Shown: positions 8,028 through 15,317 of the stretch, in pieces | How positions within the stretch are numbered: position 1 is the stretch's first letter | How the letters are laid out: each line of letters begins with the position of its first letter | NCBI GenBank assembly: GCA_036554605.1 | Contig: DATBMY010000341.1 | Coordinates: 1 to 22,903 of the forward strand | Reading direction: 5' to 3' | Source: DATBMY01 sp036554605 | Lineage (GTDB): Bacteria > Acidobacteriota > Blastocatellia > UBA7656 | Length of the DNA stretch: 22,903 nt | Position numbers and translations under genes: made by a program | Notes under the pieces: generated by a model | The model's input: only the letters and a program-made list of their open reading frames with translations | Databases searched by the model: none | What the model was told of the DNA's origin: nothing

Positions 8028-8067
8028 GCGCGAGCATTTTTTTCATCGATGAAAAGAATGCTTGCGC
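8028..8067. repeat. 40-base near-perfect palindrome (possible attenuator/terminator hairpin)
   Basis: Two 20-base arms meet at a CATCGATG centre (axis between 8047 and 8048). All positions pair, counting two G-U type pairs (8032/8063 and 8039/8056). The arms start GCGCGAGCATT. It lies between the Spondin_N stop (8082) and the GlcG-cupin start (7990). No long T-tract follows on either strand, so it may be a Rho-independent-like terminator without tail, an mRNA-stabilising hairpin or a DNA-binding site. Confidence 0.6.
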
Positions 8068-8081
8068 GATGAATCAGTAAG

Positions 8082-8816
8082 CTACATTTGCGGGGTGACG
8101 GTGATGCGAAATAGCTGGCTCGTTTTTGAATAGAAGGTCGAGTCTTTGGCCTTGCGCACAACGTCGCGCTCATAAGCGCCGGTGTTGGGAGCTTTCTGGC
8201 GCGGGGCCTGATCGGCGCCCACGCCGGGCTCCTGATTGATCTCGGTCCCGGCATCCCACAGCAAGAGCCTGGAAGTCACGTCCCCGCTGACAGGCATGCC
8301 GTATTTGTCAAACAGCGCAATGCCGCCGCGGTCAGCCGCATAAAACCAGTCGTTCGATTGCCCGAACATCAGCATCAGGTTGAGCTTCATCCCCGCGCTC
8401 GCGCTGAAGCTGAATTCGTAAGCGTCTCCGGGGCCGATGGGGCCGGGCGAGCTCTTTCCGACCGGCGTGTTAAATAACCCGTGCAGCATCTGGCCGTGAT
8501 ATGCCTCAAGCGTCCTGATCAGAACCTCGGGGTTGCCGTCTTCGGCTTGCGCTTCGAGGCCGTTGGCAGGCGCGGGCTTCTTTTCATCAAAGAGCCTCAC
8601 ATCGTTGTTATGAATAACCCACATCCCTGGCGACAGCGCGAAGGGCCAGCGGCTGCCGTCAGAGGCCATCTGCCCGTCTTTGCTCGATACGTTTTCGACG
8701 CGGACCGTGAATCGAACCTCTTTGCCGTTACGATTCTTGCCCGCGCGCACAATAGTTGAAAACTGCGCGCCGAGCATCAGCGCCACAGCGATAAGAAATA
8801 GCTTTCGTCTCTGCAT
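8082..8816 (-). CDS. Secreted Spondin_N-domain protein
   Basis: 244 residues from the ATG at 8816, chosen because AAAGGAG lies just upstream; a longer reading to 8861 would overlap the aquaporin gene and bury the signal peptide. The N-terminus (KLFLIAVALMLGAQFSTIVR) is a signal peptide. The rest matches the bacterial Spondin_N type: RFTVRVENVSSKDG, SPGMWVIHNN, TLEAYHGQMLHGLFNTP, GPGDAYEFSFSASAGMKLNL, MFGQSNDWFYAADRGGIALF, TEINQEPGVGADQAPRQ. In animals this domain is in F-spondin; in bacteria it is a secreted domain of unknown role. It starts 13 bases after the aquaporin stop, so the two are probably co-transcribed. The family is well supported, the function unknown. Confidence 0.85.
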   Translation of the reverse strand: MQRRKLFLIAVALMLGAQFSTIVRAGKNRNGKEVRFTVRVENVSSKDGQMASDGSRWPFALSPGMWVIHNNDVRLFDEKKPAPANGLEAQAEDGNPEVLIRTLEAYHGQMLHGLFNTPVGKSSPGPIGPGDAYEFSFSASAGMKLNLMLMFGQSNDWFYAADRGGIALFDKYGMPVSGDVTSRLLLWDAGTEINQEPGVGADQAPRQKAPNTGAYERDVVRKAKDSTFYSKTSQLFRITVTPQM

Positions 8817-8829
8817 GGTTGAATCTCCT

Positions 8830-9666
8830 TTATGAAATCTGCTGGTTTGCAAGCCGCGCATTATGCGGTTGAATACGGGCGCTCATCTCCGAGTAGCGAC
8901 AGCGAAAGATGCAGCGCGCTCTATTGTCGTGATATAGCTTCGCGCAATAGACTTCCCGCTTGCCCTTGAGCCTGATGTAAAGCTCGGATGCAAGCAGCAT
9001 CCCCAGGGGCGGGGCCGTGAAATAGATCCACAGGCCCATCCATGCCTGGGCGGAAAAGGCCGAGCCGAACGTGCGCGCCGGGTTAAGGCTCATCCCCGAA
9101 AGCGGCGCTTCGACGCTTATGTAAGTAGCGACGAGCGCGCCCGCCAGCAGCCCGGTAAATCGCGCGAGCTTCATGTTGTTCGATACGTTGAGGACCACGA
9201 ACATCAATATGAACGAAATGACGGCTTCGGCCATGAAAGCGACCGCGAGCCCGCGCTCACCCGGCAGAGTCGCAACGTAATTGACTTTCGGGTGTGATAC
9301 GAACTCTTCTATGGCGCCGCGCGCGACAAGCACACCCGTGATGCCGCCCGCGAACTGCGCACACACGTAGAAGACCGCATCGCGCCACTCGATCTTTCCA
9401 AGCCTCAAGAATGTCAAAGTCATCGAAGGGTTAAGGTGCGCGCCTGAACGCCTGCCCCACGGCGAATAGACTATGCCGATTGATGTGAGCCCCATCGCCA
9501 CGCCCATAAGCATGCGACGAGCTAAATCGTCCGGTATGGCTTGATGTGCTGGCGAGGCGGGGTGCTCAAGCAACGCGCCAAACGCGCAAGCCGACATCAT
9601 GAAGAACGCAAGCCCCGAGGCTTCAATCAAGTATTCCGGCCAGTGTTTTTTTAGCGTGTCATTCAT
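8830..9666 (-). CDS. Aquaporin / MIP-family channel with NPS and NPA motifs and a Cys/His C-terminal tail
   Basis: 278 residues, six membrane segments plus two pore half-helices. The first pore motif is NPS (AHLNPSMT, Asn79-Pro80-Ser81) instead of NPA; the second is SLNPARTFGSA (Asn195-Pro-Ala-Arg198). MIP channels pass water or small uncharged solutes; the selectivity cannot be given from sequence alone. The protein has a cytoplasmic tail of about 45 residues with CAKLYHDNRARCIFRC (241-256), a Cys/His set in a C-x4-H-x5-C-x3-C spacing that could bind a metal or respond to redox state (inference). No strong ribosome site precedes the ATG at 9666, which lies 12 bases after the stop of a 50-codon gene, so translational coupling is likely. 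The Spondin_N gene follows directly. Confidence 0.92.
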   Translation of the reverse strand: MNDTLKKHWPEYLIEASGLAFFMMSACAFGALLEHPASPAHQAIPDDLARRMLMGVAMGLTSIGIVYSPWGRRSGAHLNPSMTLTFLRLGKIEWRDAVFYVCAQFAGGITGVLVARGAIEEFVSHPKVNYVATLPGERGLAVAFMAEAVISFILMFVVLNVSNNMKLARFTGLLAGALVATYISVEAPLSGMSLNPARTFGSAFSAQAWMGLWIYFTAPPLGMLLASELYIRLKGKREVYCAKLYHDNRARCIFRCRYSEMSARIQPHNARLANQQIS

Positions 9667-9678
9667 AGCGGTAGTCGC

Positions 9679-9831
9679 CTAAGCCGCTTCTTTTATCGCC
9701 GCGCGTGGCGGAAAGCTCGGGACGTACAATCGGCCATCCAGGCCTATTTCAAAGCCATGCAGCTCAGGCCGGTGGAAATCAGTCTCGGCGATAAACCCTG
9801 GAAAGTCTCGGCATTTATCGAGGCTCGTCAT
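9679..9831 (-). CDS. Small 50-residue protein of unknown function upstream of the aquaporin
   Basis: ATG at 9831, TAG at 9679-9681. A very good ribosome site (GGGAGGAG) lies about eight bases upstream, better than that of the aquaporin that follows 12 bases later. The product begins MTSLDKCRDFPGFIAETDFH and ends in AAIKEAA; it has one cysteine, no signal peptide and no membrane helix. I do not recognise a family. Position and spacing suggest either a small cytosolic partner of the channel or a leader gene that sets aquaporin translation. The strong ribosome site and tight coupling support a real gene; the lack of known relatives keeps confidence moderate. Confidence 0.6.
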   Translation of the reverse strand: MTSLDKCRDFPGFIAETDFHRPELHGFEIGLDGRLYVPSFPPRAAIKEAA

Positions 9832-9850
9832 AAGCGTGCTCCTCCCTTTC

Positions 9851-9869
9851 GACCTCAAATACCGAGGTC
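9851..9869. promoter_or_regulatory. Hairpin/operator candidate ahead of the 50-codon gene
   Basis: GACCTC and GAGGTC form a perfect six-pair stem around a seven-base loop, just upstream of the GGGAGGAG ribosome site. It could be an operator or a leader hairpin affecting ribosome access. Only the repeat is seen; the role is a guess. Confidence 0.3.
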
Positions 9870-9965
9870 ACGTTTGCACACTTCTGTTATGCCTTTTCAG
9901 GAAGCGATTATTCCCTGCTGCTTTGGATGAGTGGATAGGGTAGGGAAAAGCCAGAGTCGCGACAG

Positions 9966-10032
9966 GTGACGGGCGACCGGTGACAAGAGGACTGCTTCTA
10001 TCTATAAGTTCTTGTCACCGGTCACCCGTCAC
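9966..10032. repeat. Large inverted repeat, two 22-base arms made of degenerate GTGAC heptads
   Basis: The arms at 9966-9987 and 10011-10032 are reverse complements with one mismatch, separated by 23 bases. Each arm is three seven-base units (GTGACGG, GCGACCG, GTGACAA on the left; TTGTCAC, CGGTCAC, CCGTCAC on the right). It begins about 10 bases after the S46 stop codon, so it would form a strong hairpin at the 3' end of that mRNA and could act as a terminator or stabiliser. No T-tract follows. It resembles REP/short-heptad repeats scattered between genes in some bacteria. Confidence 0.75.
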
Positions 10033-10042
10033 GTTCCAAATC

Positions 10043-12124
10043 CTATTTGACTAATTCATTCACGAGCGCGGTTGCGCCATAGACCTTGCGGAGCGCTTCG
10101 ATCATCGCGCGCACATCTACGGAGATGGCGCGGTTCTGCGTATCGTCGTATATGAAGTTGCCGGGCAGCGACTGTATATTGCCGTCAAAGATCAGCCCTA
10201 CAAGCTCGCCGTTTCTGTTCAACAGCGGCGAGCCCGAATTGCCTCCGATTATGTCGTTGGTCGAGGCAAGGTTATAAGGCGTGTTCAAATTGAGCGCCGC
10301 CTTCTTCTCGATCCAGCGCGCCGGTATGCGGTAAGGCTCTTTATTGCCCTCGCTGGCCGCGCGCTCGTAAAGCCCGCCGAGCGTCGTGTAAGGCGCTATC
10401 CACTTGCCGTTCTCCTCGTATCCCTTCACCGCGCCGTAAGAGAGGCGCAGCGTGAAAGTGGCATCGGGATATATGCTCGTGCCTCTGGTCTCGAAGAGCG
10501 CGCGACTGATCTTCGCGTAATTGGCGCGCTCGTTTGCAACCACTTCTGTCTCATAACGACGGCGCACCGCGCGCGACTGCTCGTCGACCTCGCGCGCAAG
10601 CCGTATCATCGGATCATCAGACTGCTCGATGGCCTTGATGCCGCCCGCTGCCAGTTGCTTTCGGTAATCGACCGATTTCAGTTTTGTACCGGAGATAAGC
10701 TCGGAGGCGCGGGCTTGCGTAGTCTTGCCTTTGAGCACCTGTTTGACAAGCGGGCTTTCCTCGCCCAGTTCTTCTTTCATGAAATCGAACGAGTCAGCAA
10801 GCTTCATCTTTTCAAAATCATCATAAATAGGAGCGGGAGAAAAAAGGTTCAGCTCTAACGATCCGCGGCGCGCGTCGGTCAGTTCAGGCAGGCGCTCGGC
10901 GTCGGGCCTGGCGCTTTCCGAAGCCATGCGGACGAGCGTGCGTGCGATGTCGAAAAGCACGGAATTGAAACCGGCCTCGCGCTCAAGAATCGAGTACTCG
11001 CGGGAATAAGACGTGAGCGCCTTGCGCCCCTTTGCGATCACATCCCACGCGTCGCCGTATTGCTTGCGCATTCGGGGGTCGGCATCAACGGCCCGGCGCA
11101 GCTCCTGCTCGGTCTTAGCCTTGCGCGCCATCAGCGATTCGGTGCGCAATCCTTCGAGCTGGCCGCGCAGCGCCTTGAGGCTGTTTTCGACGCTCAGCAA
11201 ATCTTCTTTAGCGCGACGCGCCTGCTCTTCGCCAAGCTTGCTGTAGCGGGTCAGAAACTCGTGCTCCCACCCGAGCAGCCTCAGCGTAAACGGCAGTCCC
11301 GTGTCGCGCAGGTATTCCAGATGCGCGACCGTGTTGAGCCGCGCCGTAGAGCCGGGGTGCCCCGATACGAAAACAAGCTCACCTTCTTTTGATCCGGCTG
11401 TGCTCCACTTGAAATAGCTCTCCACCCGTAAAGGCCTGCCGCTCTCATAGACGCGGAAGATCGTCATATCGAGACAGTAGCGCGGGAAGTTGAAGTTATC
11501 CGGGTCGCCGCCGAAGAACGCCACGTCGAACTCCGGAGCGAATACGAGCCTCACGTCCGTGTACTTCTTATATCGATAAACGTGATACTGCCCGCCCTGA
11601 TAAAGCGTGACGACGTCGCTGCGAAGGCCGGTGGCCGCGAGCGACTCTTTTTCGATCTTCGATATGGCGGCTACTCGCGCGGCGTTGGCTTCCGCGGGCG
11701 CCATCGCGGGCTTCACGGCGGAATTAACCCGCGCGGTCACGTCCTCTATGCTCACAAGCACGTTAAGCTCAAGGTCGGGCGCTTTAAGCTCTTGCTCGCG
11801 GGAAGGGGCGAGAAAGCCATCTTTCGCGTAATCGTGCTCGGGCGCGCTGAGCTTTTGCAAGGTATCCGAGGCGACATGGTGATTGGTGAGCACGAGCCCG
11901 TCGGGTGATATGAAAGAGCCCGACCCGCCGTTATTAAATCGCACCGAAGCCATCTGAACCTTCTTGAGCCAGGCATCGGTCACATCAAATCCATAACGTT
12001 TCTTGATCTCGGCGCGAGGGAGGTTGTTGAAGGCCCACATCCCTTCGTCGCCCCGTACGGCGGCCGCGCCTGAAAAAGTAAACAGCGCGGCAAGCATCGC
12101 GGATAAGAGTCTCTTAAATTTCAT
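10043..12124 (-). CDS. Secreted S46-family serine dipeptidyl peptidase (DPP7-like)
   Basis: 693 residues from the ATG at 12124, chosen for the GAGGA site; a longer reading to 12169 would place 15 residues ahead of an obvious signal peptide (FKRLLSAMLAALFTFSGAAA). The mature start DEGMWAFNNLP is typical of S46. The trypsin-like catalytic parts are all present: His in LVLTNHHVAS (82/83), Asp in FFGGDPDNFNFPRY, and Ser630 in IIGGNSGSPLLN. A helical insert lies between the two halves of the protease domain. Family members release dipeptides from peptide N-termini in the periplasm. Gly648 in IFDGN sits where, from memory, DPP7 has Gly and DPP11 has Arg, so a preference for hydrophobic rather than acidic P1 residues is inferred. 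It stands alone between mnmG and the aquaporin unit. Confidence 0.93.
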   Translation of the reverse strand: MKFKRLLSAMLAALFTFSGAAAVRGDEGMWAFNNLPRAEIKKRYGFDVTDAWLKKVQMASVRFNNGGSGSFISPDGLVLTNHHVASDTLQKLSAPEHDYAKDGFLAPSREQELKAPDLELNVLVSIEDVTARVNSAVKPAMAPAEANAARVAAISKIEKESLAATGLRSDVVTLYQGGQYHVYRYKKYTDVRLVFAPEFDVAFFGGDPDNFNFPRYCLDMTIFRVYESGRPLRVESYFKWSTAGSKEGELVFVSGHPGSTARLNTVAHLEYLRDTGLPFTLRLLGWEHEFLTRYSKLGEEQARRAKEDLLSVENSLKALRGQLEGLRTESLMARKAKTEQELRRAVDADPRMRKQYGDAWDVIAKGRKALTSYSREYSILEREAGFNSVLFDIARTLVRMASESARPDAERLPELTDARRGSLELNLFSPAPIYDDFEKMKLADSFDFMKEELGEESPLVKQVLKGKTTQARASELISGTKLKSVDYRKQLAAGGIKAIEQSDDPMIRLAREVDEQSRAVRRRYETEVVANERANYAKISRALFETRGTSIYPDATFTLRLSYGAVKGYEENGKWIAPYTTLGGLYERAASEGNKEPYRIPARWIEKKAALNLNTPYNLASTNDIIGGNSGSPLLNRNGELVGLIFDGNIQSLPGNFIYDDTQNRAISVDVRAMIEALRKVYGATALVNELVK

Positions 12125-12193
12125 ATTGAATCCTCGCCTGTCATAAAAAGGAGGGCGGTCGTTGCACATCCGACTCGCCCTCTACCATTCCTC

Positions 12194-12229
12194 ATTCTTG
12201 GAGAAGAATTGGCAGTGCTTTTGCTGCCA
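12194..12229 (-). terminator. Tandem hairpins downstream of mnmG, possible terminator
   Basis: Two stems lie side by side: ATTCTT-GGAG-AAGAAT at 12194-12209 and TGGCAG/CTGCCA with an eight-base loop at 12210-12229. On the minus strand the second stem is followed by a T/C-rich ATTCTTCTCC. They are in the short gap after mnmG (stop at 12262) and before the S46 gene, where a terminator is expected. The T-tract is imperfect. Confidence 0.4.
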
Positions 12230-12261
12230 CGGTTATTTTAGCAAAGAGTAACGGCTCGTGC

Positions 12262-14154
12262 CTACCCCCCCGCGGCCGCGCCCTGTTTGTTGAGCAAAGC
12301 TATCAGCAATATGGAAACGGCGGCGGGCGTTACACCGGGGATGCGCGCGGCCTGGCCGATGGTGCGCGGGCGCACGCGGCTGAGTTTCTGGACCACCTCG
12401 TTGGAGAGCCCCGAAATCCCGTCGAATTCAACGTCCGAGGGGATCTCAAGCCCGTCATAGCGGCCGCGCTTTCGCGCGAGCGCCTCCTGGTCTTTCAAAT
12501 AACCGGCGTATCTTACATCATTGAGCGCGACAATGACCTCCTTACTGCTGACCTCGCCGCTCAGGGCCTGCGATACCGCCTCGACCAGCATCTGCTGGCT
12601 GCAATCGGGACGGCGCGCGAGATATTCGAGCCGCCTGCCGCGGTAAGCGTCTTCCGACCCCTCAAGATCAAGCCGCGCGAGAAAGTCGCCGCCGAGATCA
12701 TTGACTTTTGTAGCCGCCAGATAATCCTTCACCTTCTCTACATCGCGGCGGCGACTTTCGAATGCGCGCAGCTCGGCTTCGTCGATTGAGCCGATGCCGC
12801 GGGCAAGCGGTGTAAGTCGCTCGTCGGCGTTGTCGTAACGCAGAGAAAGTCTCATCTCGGCGCGCGAGGTAAACATGCGGTAAGGCTCGTCGGCGCCTAG
12901 CGTCACAAGGTCGTCGACCATCACGCCGATATAGCTGTCCTTGCGGTCGAGCACAATCTGCTCCCGGTCGAGCGCGGCGAGCGCGGCGTTGATGCCCGCG
13001 ACTATTCCCTGCCCCGCCGCCTCCTCATACCCGGAGGTCCCGTTAATCTGACCGGCATGAAATAGCCCCTGGACGCCTTTCGTCTCAAGCGTCGGGTGCA
13101 GCTCGCGCGGGTCTACGAAGTCATACTCGACGGCATAGCCGGGCCTGAGCATCTTCACCTTTTCCAGCCCCGGAATTCGCCTCACGAATTCGAGCTGGAC
13201 CTCTTCGGCGAGGCTTGTCGATATGCCGTTCGGATAGACCTCATATGTCCGGTAGCCTTCGGGTTCAAGGAATATCTGGTGGCGCGGTTTTTCGCTGAAC
13301 TTCACGACTTTGTCTTCTATCGACGGGCAGTAGCGCGGGCCTACGCCCTCTATATCGCCGCTGTAGAGAGGCGACTTATCCAGATTGCGGCGGATCACGT
13401 CGTGCACGTCTTCGGTCGTGTAACCGATAAAGCAATCTATCTGCGGCCGGTCGATCTTTTCGGTCTTGAACGAGAAAGGCACCGGCCGGTCATCGCCGGG
13501 CTGGCGTTCGAACTTAGAATAATCGATTGTGCGCCCGTCGAGGCGCGGTGGCGTGCCGGTCTTGAGCCGGCCGGTCTTGAAGCCAATCGAGCGAACCGAC
13601 GCGGCAAGCCGTATCGAAGCGGGCTCGCCGCTGCGACCGGCCTGAAAGGTCCTGTGGCCGACATATATCAAGCCGTTGAGGAAAGTCCCCGTCGTAAGCA
13701 CGACCGATCTGCCGTGGAGCCGCGTGCCGCCGGCAAGCTCTACGGCTTCGACGCGCGCGCCTTTGACCTTTATCTCCGCGGCTTCGCCTTCGACAATTGT
13801 GAGGTTAGCCGCCAGGCCCAGGCGGCGGCGCATCTCGGTCCGGTAAAGGTTGCGGTCGGCCTGGGCGCGCGGCGACTGCACGGCCGGGCCGCGGCTGCGA
13901 TTGAGCAGCCGGAACTGTATGCCGGTCGCATCGATGACTTCGCCCATGATGCCCCCGAGCGCGTCGACTTCGCGCACGAGGTGGCCTTTGGCTATCCCGC
14001 CGATTGCGGGGTTGCAGCTCATCTGCCCTATGGAGTTCGCGTCAATGGTGACGAGCGCGGTCTTTGCCCCTATGCGCGCGGCGATATATGCGGCCTCGCA
14101 CCCGGCGTGCCCGGCCCCTATCACTATAACGTCAAACTCGCTCTGCGCTTTCAT
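12262..14154 (-). CDS. mnmG: tRNA uridine-5-carboxymethylaminomethyl modification enzyme MnmG (GidA)
   Basis: 630 residues, the usual length. The ATG at 14154 is preferred; an in-frame GTG lies two codons upstream. Near the N-terminus is FDVIVIGAGHAGCEAA, the FAD-binding start typical of MnmG. Family blocks follow: SCNPAIGGIAKGHLVREVDA, RGPAVQSPRAQADR, TGTFLNGLIYVG, GRLKTGTPPRLDGRTIDYSK, RYCPSIEDKVVKF, and TSRAEMRLSLRYDNADERLT. The helical C-terminal domain ends in IPGVTPAAVSILLIALLNK. With MnmE it makes the cmnm5 modification at wobble U34 of several tRNAs in the cytoplasm, using FAD, NADH, methylenetetrahydrofolate and glycine or ammonium. It is normally next to mnmE; here about 4 kb lies between them, and rsmG and parAB do not follow. 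Confidence 0.97.
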   Translation of the reverse strand: MKAQSEFDVIVIGAGHAGCEAAYIAARIGAKTALVTIDANSIGQMSCNPAIGGIAKGHLVREVDALGGIMGEVIDATGIQFRLLNRSRGPAVQSPRAQADRNLYRTEMRRRLGLAANLTIVEGEAAEIKVKGARVEAVELAGGTRLHGRSVVLTTGTFLNGLIYVGHRTFQAGRSGEPASIRLAASVRSIGFKTGRLKTGTPPRLDGRTIDYSKFERQPGDDRPVPFSFKTEKIDRPQIDCFIGYTTEDVHDVIRRNLDKSPLYSGDIEGVGPRYCPSIEDKVVKFSEKPRHQIFLEPEGYRTYEVYPNGISTSLAEEVQLEFVRRIPGLEKVKMLRPGYAVEYDFVDPRELHPTLETKGVQGLFHAGQINGTSGYEEAAGQGIVAGINAALAALDREQIVLDRKDSYIGVMVDDLVTLGADEPYRMFTSRAEMRLSLRYDNADERLTPLARGIGSIDEAELRAFESRRRDVEKVKDYLAATKVNDLGGDFLARLDLEGSEDAYRGRRLEYLARRPDCSQQMLVEAVSQALSGEVSSKEVIVALNDVRYAGYLKDQEALARKRGRYDGLEIPSDVEFDGISGLSNEVVQKLSRVRPRTIGQAARIPGVTPAAVSILLIALLNKQGAAAGG

Positions 14155-14225
14155 AGCCACTCTTCAATAAAAGATACACCAGCTTCATAGAATGGGGCTA
14201 TACCCGCCCGCTCCCGCGGAACGCG

Positions 14226-15101
14226 CTACTTGTCCAGTTTAAAGTTCTCGACGTTGAATGAGTCCTCGGGAATCTTTTGATTGAATTGAAACTGGGTCAA
14301 AGCCATCGCCCATTCAAACTGGCTGGTCGTTCCCTGGCCTTCGATCGTTAACTGAAGAGTGTATGAGTGCGGCAACGTAAGATTCCCCTCCGCTTTGAAG
14401 TCGGAAAACTCTTCGACCATCCTATAGCGCGTCTGTAACTGGCTGGAGGAGGCATCGGGGTTGCTGCCCATGCGGGAGCTGACGACTCGCTCGTACTCGG
14501 TTCGCACGTGCTCGAACGTGGCGGCGTCGAAATAGAGCTTTATATCGAAATCACTCCCTTTTCTGGGCCGGTATCTGAGCTGGTGCAGCTCTTTGCCGTT
14601 AACCTTCTTTATTCCCGAATAGTCGAGCTTCGGGTTCTTACCCGGCAGGTCCAAAAGCGGCCACCCGGTTGAGAGCACTCCGCCCATCAATCCCTCTTTC
14701 ACCCCCACATTCTGGGTTAAGAGAAAGTTCCCCAGAGTGGTGCGCTCGTTCGGATTGATAAAGCCCGTCGTTATAGACTCTCCATCAAAGCCTATCCTCT
14801 CGTGGGGATAGACATCGGTGGGGAAAGCCATCCCGATAAGAAACTTTCCGTCCTGGCTGGCTATGACGGCGTTTCCTTCGGCTGACCCTCTAGATCTTGT
14901 CCGGTAGCTAAACTTTGAATTGCCGATAAGCACTCGGCTGATAGCCGGAGAGCGCGCCTCGGCGGCTCCGATTGCCTCCAGGTGTTTGGCGACCAGTTCT
15001 TCGGGCTTCATCTTCTGCATCGCCGGCGCCGGCAACCACGAGAGCGCAATCAATACAACGGCGCAGACCGAAGCCACAACGCTCGCATTCGATGAGATCA
15101 T
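14226..15101 (-). CDS. Secreted protein of unknown function (possible LolA-like outer-membrane-lipoprotein-sorting fold)
   Basis: 291 residues from the ATG at 15101, preceded by GGAG; the open frame extends 26 codons further but those residues precede the signal peptide (SVVASVCAVVLIALSWLPAP). The mature part starts MKPEELVAKHLEAIGAAEA, a helix typical of secreted proteins with a LolA/LppX-like half-barrel, then alternating beta segments such as GNAVIASQDGKFLIGMAF, HQLRYRPRKGSDFDIKLYFD, and an end MALTQFQFNQKIPEDSFNVE. That pattern would fit a lipid- or hydrophobe-binding periplasmic protein (inference only). By eye the gene is less GC-rich than its neighbours. It lies between a TPR-CHAT gene and mnmG, each with its own gap, so it may be part of an inserted segment. 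Confidence 0.8.
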   Translation of the reverse strand: MISSNASVVASVCAVVLIALSWLPAPAMQKMKPEELVAKHLEAIGAAEARSPAISRVLIGNSKFSYRTRSRGSAEGNAVIASQDGKFLIGMAFPTDVYPHERIGFDGESITTGFINPNERTTLGNFLLTQNVGVKEGLMGGVLSTGWPLLDLPGKNPKLDYSGIKKVNGKELHQLRYRPRKGSDFDIKLYFDAATFEHVRTEYERVVSSRMGSNPDASSSQLQTRYRMVEEFSDFKAEGNLTLPHSYTLQLTIEGQGTTSQFEWAMALTQFQFNQKIPEDSFNVENFKLDK

Positions 15102-15199
15102 TTTCACATTACTCCAGCAGGTGACATGTTTAAAGACCAGATAATGATACCATGGCTCGCCTTGTGTTTCAGTGAACAACCTATCTCGCTGGTTGTATG

Positions 15200-15230
15200 G
15201 CTTTCCGAAAGCTTTGCCGCTTTATGCGGC
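15200..15230. repeat. Two adjacent short hairpins between the CHAT gene and the next secreted-protein gene
   Basis: GCTTTCCGAAAGC at 15200-15212 and GCCGCTTTATGCGGC at 15216-15230 are perfect inverted repeats side by side. They lie about 90 bases past the CHAT stop and about 100 upstream of the next start. They may be a 3' end structure for the CHAT mRNA or leader structure for the next gene; no T-tract follows. Confidence 0.4.
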
Positions 15231-15317
15231 TCTGTATAAATACCTGGAAGTTGCGACGATCATTTCAGTAGCTGAGCTTCAGGTATATTCACCTTGACGG
15301 AAAGAGTCACATCTCTA

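Larger units (their letters stand above)
9832..10042. other. Leader and spacer between the S46 peptidase and the aquaporin unit
   Basis: No further gene is visible. From left to right it holds the ribosome site of the 50-codon gene, a small hairpin at 9851-9869, about 95 bases without clear signals where the promoter of the aquaporin unit should lie, and the large inverted repeat at 9966-10032 beside the S46 stop codon. Confidence 0.5.

Noticed and set aside
9966..10032. Heptad repeats considered as a CRISPR array or tRNA
   Set aside because: There are no regular spacers, the units are only seven bases and form a single inverted pair; no cloverleaf can be drawn.
13096..14190. Long plus-strand open frame of 364 codons opposite mnmG
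   Set aside because: It is antisense to a certain gene, has low-complexity Arg/Ala-rich content and no family features; GC-rich coding on one strand often opens the other.
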